Part shown: positions 35,039 through 44,695 of the stretch, one piece after another
Layout: every line of letters starts with the position of its first letter
Numbering within the stretch: the stretch's first letter is position 1
From: Heracleum sosnowskyi
Lineage: Eukaryota; Streptophyta; Magnoliopsida; Apiales; Apiaceae
DNA length: 64,000 nucleotides
Reading direction: 5' to 3'
Assembly (NCBI GenBank): GCA_030848705.1
Contig: JAUIZM010000018.1
Coordinates: forward strand, 744,001 to 808,000
Notes under the pieces: generated by a model
Databases searched by the model: none
Told to the model about the DNA's origin: nothing
What the model saw: the letters and a program-made list of their open reading frames with translations, nothing else
Translations under genes and position numbers: made by a program

Positions 35039-38000
35039 TCACTTAGCTTGAGATTTCCTCTTCTGTCTTGCTGCATCCTCTCTTTTGAGAGCTTCTGCCA
35101 AGCAGCTTCTTAGACTTTCTACAAGAGAAATTTCAGCAGCAGACACTGCATCATCCTCTACTTCATCAATGATCTTCTTTATGGAAGGAGATATGAGAGA
35201 GCTAACATCCCTGAGATTCAGCCATTGCTCTATATCATATGGATAGGTTCTGAAATGAAGTTCTTCATTAATGAGCTTGAATCTACTTCCAGGATAAGCA
35301 TTGAGAGACTTCCTTCTTTGCTTGTCCAGTTTTGAGTCTTCTCCTTTTCTCCCTTCCAATAACTTCTCTATCTCATCAGAACAAATCTGTTCCAAGGGAT
35401 GAATTGAACCAGCTACCATATACTGTAAATCCTTCAGAGTGGATGTTTTAAGCTTATGCAAGCTGCAAACATAGATTTCTTCTTTTAGGAACTTGACTCT
35501 TAGGGGATTTTCCAGCATATATGGTTGATAATTTGGAGCTTCACTTTCTGCCTTGTTAGAGGCCTTGTGTTTTTCCAGTAATTCAGCTTCCTTCTTATCA
35601 AGTTCTGACTGAGCTTGAGCATATTCAGAAGATTCAGGTTGTTTGCTTGGCTTGGGTTCCCCTTCCTGACTTGGTTGGGTTTGCCCTTCTTCTGTGGGTA
35701 AGTCATCAAACTCATAGTACCAGTGGTATGGTATAGGAGAGGCTGGGAGATCAGTAAGAATATCAGCATCATCAAAATCTGCAAAGTTATAGCCAAATTT
35801 CTGATAAAATTCAGCATCCCTATCTGCCTGATATTTTAGAACATGTTCCATGACAGCCTTTGAAACATCATCATAGCTCTCCAGCAACTCTACCATTCTT
35901 TCCAGGTAGAAGAAATCAATTCTTCTTTTATCTATGGTTGATGTGCTGTTCTTGGTTGATGTGGCTACCAGATTGAAGTCCTTGTCAACCTTGGCTGACC
36001 TTGATTCTGCCCACCACAGAATGTACTCAGTGGCCTCTTGATTTGCATCCAGCTTAATCTCAACGCTCTTGATTTCTCTTGATTGCATTTGTTGAATCTT
36101 AAGACTGTTGGGAGGAATTGATTGAATTGGCTTTTTGAGATTCCTGCCAAATCCAGTGGCCTTTTCCTTTCCTGAGTACTTGTGTTTCCCTGTTGGTTTC
36201 TGTCTAGTAAACCATGCCTTAGCTTTAGCTTTCAGTCTTTTGGACTTGACAGAAGCCTTGGTTTCATCCTTGACAGAACCTTCCTTGACAGTATCCTTGT
36301 CGACAGCATCTTCCAAGACAACATCTTCTTTGACAGTATCTTTGTCGACAGTACCTTTGGTGACAGCATCTTTTTCAGCATTTATGCAGTCAATAGCACA
36401 CCTAAGAATGCTTGCCTCCAAAGCTTCCAGTATTCTTGACTCCTCTTCATCTGTTGCACCAGCATCTTTCTTTTCCTGGCTAGGAGTTTCTTCATTGCCT
36501 TCATTCTGAGATTGAATACCAGTATTCCCAGAATTACTTCCACCAGCATTTCCAGCATTTCCAGAAGCTTCACCACCTCCATCCTCACCATCTTCATCAT
36601 CATCATCATCATCATCATGGGGAGGAATGTTATAGAAGCAACTTCCACCTTGATCATTTCTTTTGGCATTGGCTCTAGTGATTAGCTCCTTCATTCTAGC
36701 TCCCAGTGCCTTGTCTCTCAACACCAGCATTTTGTAGATTTCTTGAACAGCATGAACTCTTCCTGGATTGGCATTTGAACTGAGTATTCCATCTAGTACC
36801 TTCAGAATTGACTTGGTTTCCATTTTGGATGGGCTACCAATATTCATGAAGCTGTTCCTTCTTGTGCCATCCTTAGATTCAGATCTGTAGAAAACACTTG
36901 GTGGATTTGAGTAGACTTCAGGTAGCTTCTGTATGATCAGGTTCTGGATTTGCATATCCAATATTTCATTGAATGGTGTTTGAGTTGCCCTGATCTTTCC
37001 CTTCAAAGCACACAACACCTTTGCTGGCAGACTCTGCAATAGCTGCATTGTGATGAAATAAGATATGCCAGAAGTTAGATAAATACTTACAGCCCATCTT
37101 TTCTCATCATTCACCATTACACTGACACTTGTAATTTGTTCCTTTAACAGTTTTGTGGTGTTGGTTGGACGGTTGCTAGGAGCATTCATTGCTTCTTCCA
37201 CCAAACTGCTAAACTTACTGTCATGGTTGTGTAATGTGCTCTCCCTGTAATCCACCATCAAGACATTGGCTTCCTCTTGATCATACTCAGTACCATTGGA
37301 CCAAGTAGTTCCTTTATAGATGGATTCAGGCAGTTTCCCTTTACCTTTCCCAAGTTTGTTTTGTTCCTCCATTTCTCTCCATTTCTTCTGTAGAGCAGTT
37401 TCTTGAGTTTCTTGAATAGATTCTCTAATCACCACAGGAGGAAAGATTGGATGTCTAGATGCAGGTCTTCTTTGCAATGCATCTTGAGTTTCCTTTGACA
37501 TTAACACCCTTTCTCCATCCATTTCCACTTCAATAGTCCTTTCAGCTTTATCCTGTGGTTTTGCACTGCTTGGTTTGACTTGCTCCCCCTTAGACATTGC
37601 TTTCCTTTTAGCTCCCCCTCTGGTCTTCACAGCTACAGGCTCCCCCTGAGTTCCACCTGATTCTTGAATAGGCATTGATTCTGATCTTGCTACCTTCTCC
37701 CCCTTAGTTGAGTTGGCAGCTACCAGGTCAGTAAGGAACTGAATAGAGAGTTGAGTAGCAGCAAAACCATCAACCACCAGTTGAGAGAGAGAGTCCAGCT
37801 TGGAGTCCAAAGTAGCACACTGTCCTTCAAGAGCTGCAATCCTGTTACCAAAAGTAGCAGAGGGGCCACCATACCTTAACCTTCTTGGAGGGGAAGGAAA
37901 AGACAGAGGCTTGGAGGCTATGGGGGTTCTCACACTCTCAGGGTGTTTTTGAGTGATCTCATCACCCCTCACAGTTTGACTCTCAAGGCCTAGTGCCTGA

Positions 38001-40099
38001 ATAGTGTGGGCTCCCTCAATATCTCTCTGGACATGCTCAAGTCCCTCTCCTTTTGCCAGCTCATTTGGCTGCCTCTCATTTTTATGCTCACCTCTCTTTT
38101 CTTTTATCTCTCTTTTCTTTTGCACACCCTCACTCAACCTAGATGCATGGGTATGAGCAGTACTAACATGCATGGAAGGAGAAGATTTAGAATGTACCTT
38201 TAGGAGTTTGGCAAGAGGTAGGTCATCATCAGAGGCATCCTCAACAAGTACAGCATCAAAATTAGGCTGGGAGGACTTGACAGCATCTTTGGGAGGAATG
38301 TTACTGTCAGTTGGAGTCTGGACAGCAGGTTCTGGCATGACAGCATCTTTGGGAGGTGGAGTGACAGTATGTTCTGTAGTGACAGTATCTTTCTCTCCAC
38401 CTTTGACAGTAGCTGTGTCCAGGACAGTAGCATCCCCAGTGTCTTTGACAGCAACAGAGGCTGTGACAGCATCTTCCTGAAGGTAAGATGCTCCGTGGAG
38501 ATCAGACAAAGTGTTGGCTGTTTCATTTTCTGACAAAATACCACTTTGCCCTAGCTCAGTGTTTGGAGGAGTGGTGTCCATCTCACTTTGAGAAATGGGT
38601 TCTTGTGGACCACTAGATGGGGGCTCATCCATGATTGGAGATGGATGATCAAAACCTGAAGGGTTGGGACTGTCCCCTTCTCTAGGTTGTGGAGAAGAAA
38701 CAAAAGAATGTGTAGGGAAGGAAGAAGGGGAAAGTGTAGTAGAGAGTGGGGGCTGATTCACAGATGAAACATGTGAACCATCAATAGGAGTAGAGAAATC
38801 CTCACTGTGCCCTAACTCACTGTGTGTTTCTGCAAGTGGGGGTATCTCAGGTTGGGAACCATGAGTTTGTGCAGACTCTGTACAGGGTGCCTTGGGAGAC
38901 AGGCCAATTTCAATAGAAGCACCTTGTTGAGAAGGCACATCTAGGGAGGAGTTTATTTCCCTGGTTTCCTCTACAGTCTTTTGGGAGACTGCAGGGTGGC
39001 TGACAGTGGTTTTGGTCCTCCTAGCTCTCTTCTTCTTAGGCTCAGGGGGAACCACTGTGGGTCCTTCTTGACTACCTTCCTTATTTGCTGCACTAGGTGC
39101 AGTGTCTCCCTCTTGACTAACAGAGCTACCACCAACACCAACTTCTAAGGATCTTTTTCTGGATTCTTGCAAGGCTTCTCTTTGGGCTTTGGGAAGTCTA
39201 GAGGGCCTAGGCTGAGTGTATGGTGTTGAATGGGGGTTAACTGAATTTGGGTCTAATCCAGCTTCATCCGCAAGAGAAAAAGAATCATAACCAGTAGGTA
39301 ATGGATAATCAAGGTTGGTCACTTGATCAACCATGTGCTGAGTGAAGCAAAGTGGAATATGTGCATTTAGATCCTGTGAAGATAACAGTGTGTGTGTGTT
39401 CTTTTTCAAGACAGAACAAACCTCTAGACGAGGGGCACCATTATTAAAGTCACAGAAAGTATTGATACACATCATAAGAAAGCGAGGGTAGATTGATACC
39501 TTCTTACCTATGGCAGCGTTGAGTTGGGCCATGAGGAAAGCTCCAACATTCACCTTGTATCCATGGACAAGAGAATGTGTCAGTTTCTTGATGTAGGAGG
39601 GTATCCCATTCCAGCCTGTGGACTTGGTAGAGAACACCTTGACCATTGCATCGAAAATCATGCTCCACTCCTTCCTTAGATACTTCCTGTCCATTTCACC
39701 AGACGGGTACCACTTGGTTGTTCCCTCTTCGAGAATAGGGCCTGCATACCCAATCTTCAAGAAGAGCTTCTTCAGAGTGTCATCATTAGCAAATGGAGCA
39801 AAGTTTTGTCCTTCTTCCAGTGTAATTCCAAGAGCAGTATTGATGACCTCAGCTGTGAGAATGTATTGTTGCCCATTAATCTTGAATTGAATAGCTGGGT
39901 TTTCACCCTCAGTTTGAGCAACAGCAGTGCGCCAAAATTCCTCAAGTTTGTCTAGGTCGAGAATTGGAGTTGAGGTAATGGCTGAACGAAGATAGGACTT
40001 GTTCAAGAAAAACACCAGTCCTTTGAAACCTTCACCAGCATCATTTGGGGAAAAGATGCCAGCAAAGTTTGTTTGAGAGAGAGTCTGTTTGGGGGCCAT
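35039..40099 (-). CDS. Giant 3' ORF protein of the Sirevirus-like element (1686 residues)
   Basis: The ATG is at 40099 and the frame is open for 5 kb. Residues 1-260 look globular and contain an IYPRFLMMCINTF motif (near residue 206) like that in third-ORF proteins of related plant elements. Residues 280-950 are Pro/Ser/Thr-rich and probably disordered, with repeated KDTV/KDAV words. Residues 960-1150 form a second folded region that resembles the ORF at 3-875. Then comes a poly-Asp run (near 1163), a second block of KDTVKE-type words, and Lys/Glu-rich coiled-coil-like segments to the basic C-terminus (RQKRKSQAK). I see no membrane segment, so an envelope role is doubtful. The function is unknown. 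It is far longer than the usual Sirevirus third ORF. Confidence 0.8.
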   Translation of the reverse strand: MAPKQTLSQTNFAGIFSPNDAGEGFKGLVFFLNKSYLRSAITSTPILDLDKLEEFWRTAVAQTEGENPAIQFKINGQQYILTAEVINTALGITLEEGQNFAPFANDDTLKKLFLKIGYAGPILEEGTTKWYPSGEMDRKYLRKEWSMIFDAMVKVFSTKSTGWNGIPSYIKKLTHSLVHGYKVNVGAFLMAQLNAAIGKKVSIYPRFLMMCINTFCDFNNGAPRLEVCSVLKKNTHTLLSSQDLNAHIPLCFTQHMVDQVTNLDYPLPTGYDSFSLADEAGLDPNSVNPHSTPYTQPRPSRLPKAQREALQESRKRSLEVGVGGSSVSQEGDTAPSAANKEGSQEGPTVVPPEPKKKRARRTKTTVSHPAVSQKTVEETREINSSLDVPSQQGASIEIGLSPKAPCTESAQTHGSQPEIPPLAETHSELGHSEDFSTPIDGSHVSSVNQPPLSTTLSPSSFPTHSFVSSPQPREGDSPNPSGFDHPSPIMDEPPSSGPQEPISQSEMDTTPPNTELGQSGILSENETANTLSDLHGASYLQEDAVTASVAVKDTGDATVLDTATVKGGEKDTVTTEHTVTPPPKDAVMPEPAVQTPTDSNIPPKDAVKSSQPNFDAVLVEDASDDDLPLAKLLKVHSKSSPSMHVSTAHTHASRLSEGVQKKREIKEKRGEHKNERQPNELAKGEGLEHVQRDIEGAHTIQALGLESQTVRGDEITQKHPESVRTPIASKPLSFPSPPRRLRYGGPSATFGNRIAALEGQCATLDSKLDSLSQLVVDGFAATQLSIQFLTDLVAANSTKGEKVARSESMPIQESGGTQGEPVAVKTRGGAKRKAMSKGEQVKPSSAKPQDKAERTIEVEMDGERVLMSKETQDALQRRPASRHPIFPPVVIRESIQETQETALQKKWREMEEQNKLGKGKGKLPESIYKGTTWSNGTEYDQEEANVLMVDYRESTLHNHDSKFSSLVEEAMNAPSNRPTNTTKLLKEQITSVSVMVNDEKRWAVSIYLTSGISYFITMQLLQSLPAKVLCALKGKIRATQTPFNEILDMQIQNLIIQKLPEVYSNPPSVFYRSESKDGTRRNSFMNIGSPSKMETKSILKVLDGILSSNANPGRVHAVQEIYKMLVLRDKALGARMKELITRANAKRNDQGGSCFYNIPPHDDDDDDDEDGEDGGGEASGNAGNAGGSNSGNTGIQSQNEGNEETPSQEKKDAGATDEEESRILEALEASILRCAIDCINAEKDAVTKGTVDKDTVKEDVVLEDAVDKDTVKEGSVKDETKASVKSKRLKAKAKAWFTRQKPTGKHKYSGKEKATGFGRNLKKPIQSIPPNSLKIQQMQSREIKSVEIKLDANQEATEYILWWAESRSAKVDKDFNLVATSTKNSTSTIDKRRIDFFYLERMVELLESYDDVSKAVMEHVLKYQADRDAEFYQKFGYNFADFDDADILTDLPASPIPYHWYYEFDDLPTEEGQTQPSQEGEPKPSKQPESSEYAQAQSELDKKEAELLEKHKASNKAESEAPNYQPYMLENPLRVKFLKEEIYVCSLHKLKTSTLKDLQYMVAGSIHPLEQICSDEIEKLLEGRKGEDSKLDKQRRKSLNAYPGSRFKLINEELHFRTYPYDIEQWLNLRDVSSLISPSIKKIIDEVEDDAVSAAEISLVESLRSCLAEALKREDAARQKRKSQAK

Positions 40100-40766
40100 G
40101 GAGATTTCAAGAAAAGAAGAAAGTGAGAAAGTAGCTTTTTGCTTGAAGAAAAGTATTTTGCCTTGAGTTTTGTGAGAGTGATATGTCTGAGTAACTGGAG
40201 AATAAATATGGGTATCTCAAACGTTTGCTCAAAAAGTGGAGTTAAAGGACGTGTCTTAACCCACTCTCTTAACACGTGAGTTACTGCCCGTTATTCACTG
40301 TCAATCGTGGGGTGAATATCCAATTACAACGGTCCACTATTGTTGACAGTAACCTGTGCGCTAGAAACAATCTGTCAGTAAGAAGTGGTGGTGACAGTAG
40401 GTTTTGCGCGACAGCAACTATTGCGCAAAAACTTGCTGTCACCGTTAAGCATATGAATGACAGTATCCTTTACAAGTCTTGACAGAAGGTCTTTTCCTGC
40501 TGTCAAGATGGTTGCTGTCAAGAAACACATGACAGTATCCTTCTTAACAACAGTAACTTCGATTAGTAAATGGTTCTGTCATGAACTTATTAGAATGCTT
40601 GATTCATACACTTAACTTAATATTGACAAATTTTGGATTTAGCAATGTAATCTTTTTGAACACAGATATTACGCAATTAACACAGACAAATCATAAACTC
40701 AATAACCACATAAACAGGAATTTTTATTATTATTAATAAAATCATTAAAATTGAGCATTGAGTACA
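40100..40766 (-). other. Noncoding spacer with dense TGACAG/CTGTCA words
   Basis: Between the small acidic ORF and the 1686-residue ORF. From 40290 to 40580 I count about ten exact TGACAG/CTGTCA words in under 300 bp. It should hold whatever drives expression of the 3' ORF. Confidence 0.6.
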
Positions 40767-41027
40767 TCATTCTATGATTTTATCAACTAGTTCTAAGACT
40801 TCTTCCTTAATCTCTTCTTCAGAGCGACCTTCTTTTTCAAGAAGTGCCTGAAGCTCCTTTTCTTCTTCCACAGCCTTGGCTTCTTCTTCCTTAGCCTTGG
40901 CCTCCTTTTCCTCATCAATCTCATCCATGGCGTCCAACAACATTTCAAAGAGCTCGTCGATCTCTTCATTGTCGGGTTCACTATCACACTTCTTGAGACC
41001 AACTTCAATTCCTACTTTGTTTTCCAT
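40767..41027 (-). CDS. Small acidic coiled-coil-like protein (86 residues)
   Basis: It has its own ATG (MENKVGIEVGLKK) and stop. More than a third of residues are Glu or Asp, with a heptad-like Glu/Ala/Lys run (KEAKAKEEEAKAVEEEKELQ) predicted to be a single long helix. It lies between Pol and the giant ORF on the same strand. I know of no such ORF in described Sireviruses. It may be a captured fragment, a non-expressed frame kept by chance, or a regulatory protein. No functional motif is visible. Confidence 0.45.
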   Translation of the reverse strand: MENKVGIEVGLKKCDSEPDNEEIDELFEMLLDAMDEIDEEKEAKAKEEEAKAVEEEKELQALLEKEGRSEEEIKEEVLELVDKIIE

Positions 41028-41434
41028 TATTTACTTTAAAACTGAGAGCAGACTGGTGAAACCTAAGGTTAATTTATAGGCAAAACCGTCTAAGGATTAA
41101 AGTCTAATGGTCAACAGTTAGAGTACCCATACAACTACCACAAAAGTAATTAATGGTCATGTCCTCCTTTAATCCTACAGATTAATGCAAAAGAGTGTGA
41201 AAGTCCAATGGAACAGATTTTTAACTCTCAAACTTAACAGATAACCACATTAAAGTCATACACGGTTTAAAAATATGAGACTGGCACAAAAATACTGACA
41301 TGAGTAGTCAAATCAACACATGCTGTCACATAACAGACATAAACCACGTAGACAGTAACTTCTCTTGACAGCAGGTTTGAAGTTGCTGTCATGAGCTTCA
41401 TAAAAAAAATTGAAAATTTAGAAACCTTAGTAAG

Positions 41435-44400
41435 TTAACATACCAGATTCAGCATTCCCAATTCACTTACCAACCTGTTGAAGGTTGCTTCATCCAATGG
41501 CTTAGTGAAGATGTCAGCAAGTTGCTTGTCAGTTGGGACATAAATCAGCTTCACAGTTCCTTGTTCAACATGCTCTCTGATAAAGTGATGTCTTATATCA
41601 ATGTGCTTTGTCCTAGAGTGTTGAACTGGATTGTCTGAGATGGCTATGGCACTAGTGTTGTCACAGTAAATAGGAATATCTCTTAACACTAGACCATAAT
41701 CTAGAAGTTGACTTTTCATCCATAGAATTTGTGCACAGCAACTGCCTGCAGCAATGTACTCAGCTTCTGCTGTTGAGGTAGAAACTGAATGCTGCTTCTT
41801 GCTAAACCATGATACCAATCTTCCACCAAGAAATTGACAGCTACCAGTAGTACTTTTTCTGTCAATCTTGCATCCAGCATAGTCTGAGTCTGAGTAGCCA
41901 ATTAGATCAAATCCAGTATTCTTAGGATACCAAAGGCCTAGGTTAGGAGTGCCTTTTAAGTATCTAAAGATTCTCTTGATGGCTACCAAGTGTGACTCCT
42001 TTGGATCACTTTGAAACCTTGCACAAAGACATGTAGCAAACATGATGTCAGGTCTGCTAGCTGTTAGGTATAGGAGGGATCCTACCATGCCTCTATAAGT
42101 GCTTGAGTCAACTTTCTTTCCTTTAGGATCAAGATCCAGACTAGTTGCTGTGGACATTGGTGTCCTTGCTGGAGATGAATCTTCCAAGTTGAACTTTTTG
42201 AGAAGTTCCTTGATATACTTAGCTTGACTTATGAAGATTCCATCAGTTTGTTGAAGAATTTGTAACCCTAGAAAGAATGACAATTCTCCCATCATGCTCA
42301 TCTCATATTTGTTGCTCATGAGATGTGAAAACTTCTCACACAGCTTCTCATTTGTAGAACCAAAAATGATATCATCCACATAGATTTGTACCAGAATGAT
42401 GTCCTTGCCATGATGCTTGTAGAAAAGTGTCTTGTCCACAACTCCTCTGGTAAACTGGTTTTCCAGAAGAAAGGTGGAAAGTGTGTCATACCATGCCCTG
42501 GGTGCTTGCTTTAGTCCATACAAAGCTTTGAAGAGTTTGTACACAAAGTTATGCATGTCAGCATCCTCAAACCCTGGTGGCTGTTCCACATACACTTCTT
42601 CTTCCAGTTCTCCATTTAGAAAGGCACTTTTGACATCCATCTGAAATACTTTGAAGTTGCAGTGTGCAGCATAAGCTAGAAAGATTCTTATAGCTTCAAG
42701 TCTGGCAACAGGAGCAAATGTCTCATCATAATCTATTCCCTCCTGTTGACAGTAACCTTTAGCCACTAGCCTTGCTTTGTTCCTTGTCACCAATCCATTT
42801 TCATCAAGTTTGTTTCTGAAAACCCACTTGGTCTCAATAACTGACTTTCCCTTAGGTCTTGGAACCAATCTCCATACATTGTTTCTTTCAAACTGATTTA
42901 GCTCTTCTTGCATGGCTATCACCCAGTCAGAATCCAACAATGCTTCATCAATTGTCTTGGGTTCCATTTGTGACAGGAAGCATGAGAACATGCTATCAGC
43001 AGAGACTTTGTTCCTTGTCCTCACACCAGAATTGGGATCACCAATTATAAGGTCATTTGTGTGGTCCTTGGTCCACCTGGTGATTCTGGGCAAGCTGCTT
43101 GATTGAGCAGGAACATTTGCTTCAGCTTGTTGAGTTAAATGCTCATCAATTTCATTGTCTCCACCATGTTCTTCATTGTCTCCAGAGTCAACACTGTTCT
43201 GAATGTTAGATGTTATGGTGTGTGATTGAGCTGGAGTTTGAATGACAGTAGTGGTGTTGACAGCATCTTTGTCAACTTCAACAATTTGAGTGAAGCTAGG
43301 TTCTTCATCTACAATCTCCTCAGCTTCCAGGTATCCTTGATTCTCAAATCTAAATGTCTGCATCTTTCCTTCTTCATGCAGTCCTGGAAACTTGGTTTCA
43401 TCAAATGTGACATTAACACTTTCTTCAATAATCCTGTGTTCTATGACATAAACTCTGTAGGCAGTCCTTTCTGTGCTGTAACCCATGAATAATCCTTCAA
43501 AAGCCTTGGTGTCAAATTTTCCTTTCTTCTCATGGTTGTCTTTCATCATAAAGCATTTGCTCCCAAACACATGAAAATATTTGACAGTAGGTTTCTTTCC
43601 AGTTAGCAGACAGTAAGGAGTACTTGAATGAGTTTTGTTGATCATGGTTCTGTTCTGAGTATAACAGGCTGTGTTGATAGCTTCAGCCCAGAAATATGTT
43701 GGCAACTTAGCATCATGCAACATAGTTCTAGCTGCTTCAATGAGAGTCCTGTTCTTTCTTTCTACAACTCCATTCTGCTGTGGAGTTCTTGCAGCAGAGA
43801 ATTGTTGTACAATTCCTTCATCTTTACAGAAATTTCCAAGTGTGGCATTTCTGAATTCTGTACCATTGTCACTCCTCAAGATTTGAACTTTTGAGTTTGG
43901 GGTTCTATCAAGAACTCTGACTTGATCAATAATCACTTGAGCAGCTTCATCTTTGGATTCAAGAAATTTCACCCAAGTATACCTTGAGTAATCATCCACC
44001 ATTACCAAGGCATACCTCTTTCTGGCCATAGATGGTACATTGACTGGTCCAAAGAGGTCCATGTGAATTAACTTGAGTGCTTCTGTGTTGGTGTTTACTT
44101 GTTTGGACTTGTGCACAGCTCTTCTCAGTTTGCCCATTTGACAATCTTCACACAGTCCTTCTTGACAGAATTCCTGTTGGGGCAAACCTCTCACTAACTC
44201 CTTCTTCATCAGAATATTCATTGTCTTGAAGTTGAGATGTGAGAGCTTCCTGTGCCAAAGCATACTGTCACCAACAGTAGCTTTACTGTAAAAACAGTAA
44301 ACTTTATCCTTCTTTGTTGAGCTTAGATCAGCAACAAACAAGCTTCCTTTTCTGACCCCTTTTAGAGAGAGGCTTCCATCCTTCTTGTGATAGATGTTGC

Positions 44401-44695
44401 AAACCATCATGTCAAAATCAACCTTAAATCCTCTGTCACTGAATTGGCTGACACTGAGTAGGTTGTGCTTCAATCCATCCACAAGAGCAATATCTTCAAT
44501 GACAACATTTCCAATTTCCAGACAGCCATATCCCACTGTGTAACCCTTGCTGTTGTCTCCAAAGGTTATGATTGGGCCAGCTTTCTCTACATAATGTGAT
44601 AGCAGGGCTTTATCACCTGTCATGTGTCTTGAGCAACCACTGTCAATTATCCACATGACCTGATTTTTCTTCTTACCCTGCAAAACAGAATGTTT
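41435..44695 (-). CDS. pol: Sirevirus-like Pol (protease, integrase, RT, RNase H)
   Basis: The frame is the same as Gag and is separated from it only by the TAG at 44698-44696. The first in-frame ATG is in VMWIIDSG. Order: protease (WIIDSGCSRHMTGD), integrase zinc site (LWHRKLSHLNF...CEDCQMGK), integrase core (IHMDLFGPV, RSDNGTEF and a Glu in VERKNRT), the reverse transcriptase (KSAFLNGELEEEVYVEQPPGF, LVQIYVDDIIFGS), RNase H (YSDSDYAGCKIDRKSTTG, STAEAEY, YCDNTSAI). It ends DEATFNRLVSELGMLNLVC. All catalytic residues I can place are present. The integrase-RT linker carries a KDAV word encoded by a TGACAGCATC copy. Confidence 0.92.
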   Translation of the reverse strand, partial: KHSVLQGKKKNQVMWIIDSGCSRHMTGDKALLSHYVEKAGPIITFGDNSKGYTVGYGCLEIGNVVIEDIALVDGLKHNLLSVSQFSDRGFKVDFDMMVCNIYHKKDGSLSLKGVRKGSLFVADLSSTKKDKVYCFYSKATVGDSMLWHRKLSHLNFKTMNILMKKELVRGLPQQEFCQEGLCEDCQMGKLRRAVHKSKQVNTNTEALKLIHMDLFGPVNVPSMARKRYALVMVDDYSRYTWVKFLESKDEAAQVIIDQVRVLDRTPNSKVQILRSDNGTEFRNATLGNFCKDEGIVQQFSAARTPQQNGVVERKNRTLIEAARTMLHDAKLPTYFWAEAINTACYTQNRTMINKTHSSTPYCLLTGKKPTVKYFHVFGSKCFMMKDNHEKKGKFDTKAFEGLFMGYSTERTAYRVYVIEHRIIEESVNVTFDETKFPGLHEEGKMQTFRFENQGYLEAEEIVDEEPSFTQIVEVDKDAVNTTTVIQTPAQSHTITSNIQNSVDSGDNEEHGGDNEIDEHLTQQAEANVPAQSSSLPRITRWTKDHTNDLIIGDPNSGVRTRNKVSADSMFSCFLSQMEPKTIDEALLDSDWVIAMQEELNQFERNNVWRLVPRPKGKSVIETKWVFRNKLDENGLVTRNKARLVAKGYCQQEGIDYDETFAPVARLEAIRIFLAYAAHCNFKVFQMDVKSAFLNGELEEEVYVEQPPGFEDADMHNFVYKLFKALYGLKQAPRAWYDTLSTFLLENQFTRGVVDKTLFYKHHGKDIILVQIYVDDIIFGSTNEKLCEKFSHLMSNKYEMSMMGELSFFLGLQILQQTDGIFISQAKYIKELLKKFNLEDSSPARTPMSTATSLDLDPKGKKVDSSTYRGMVGSLLYLTASRPDIMFATCLCARFQSDPKESHLVAIKRIFRYLKGTPNLGLWYPKNTGFDLIGYSDSDYAGCKIDRKSTTGSCQFLGGRLVSWFSKKQHSVSTSTAEAEYIAAGSCCAQILWMKSQLLDYGLVLRDIPIYCDNTSAIAISDNPVQHSRTKHIDIRHHFIREHVEQGTVKLIYVPTDKQLADIFTKPLDEATFNRLVSELGMLNLVC

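Noticed and set aside
38172..38480. Frames opposite the giant 3' ORF, and others opposite Gag/Pol
   Set aside because: They are antisense shadows of a long real frame and follow its codon pattern.
35039..40099. Giant ORF considered as a captured host gene
   Set aside because: It shares motif words with Gag and Pol of the same element, and a domain with another element's 3' ORF, so it is better read as an element gene.
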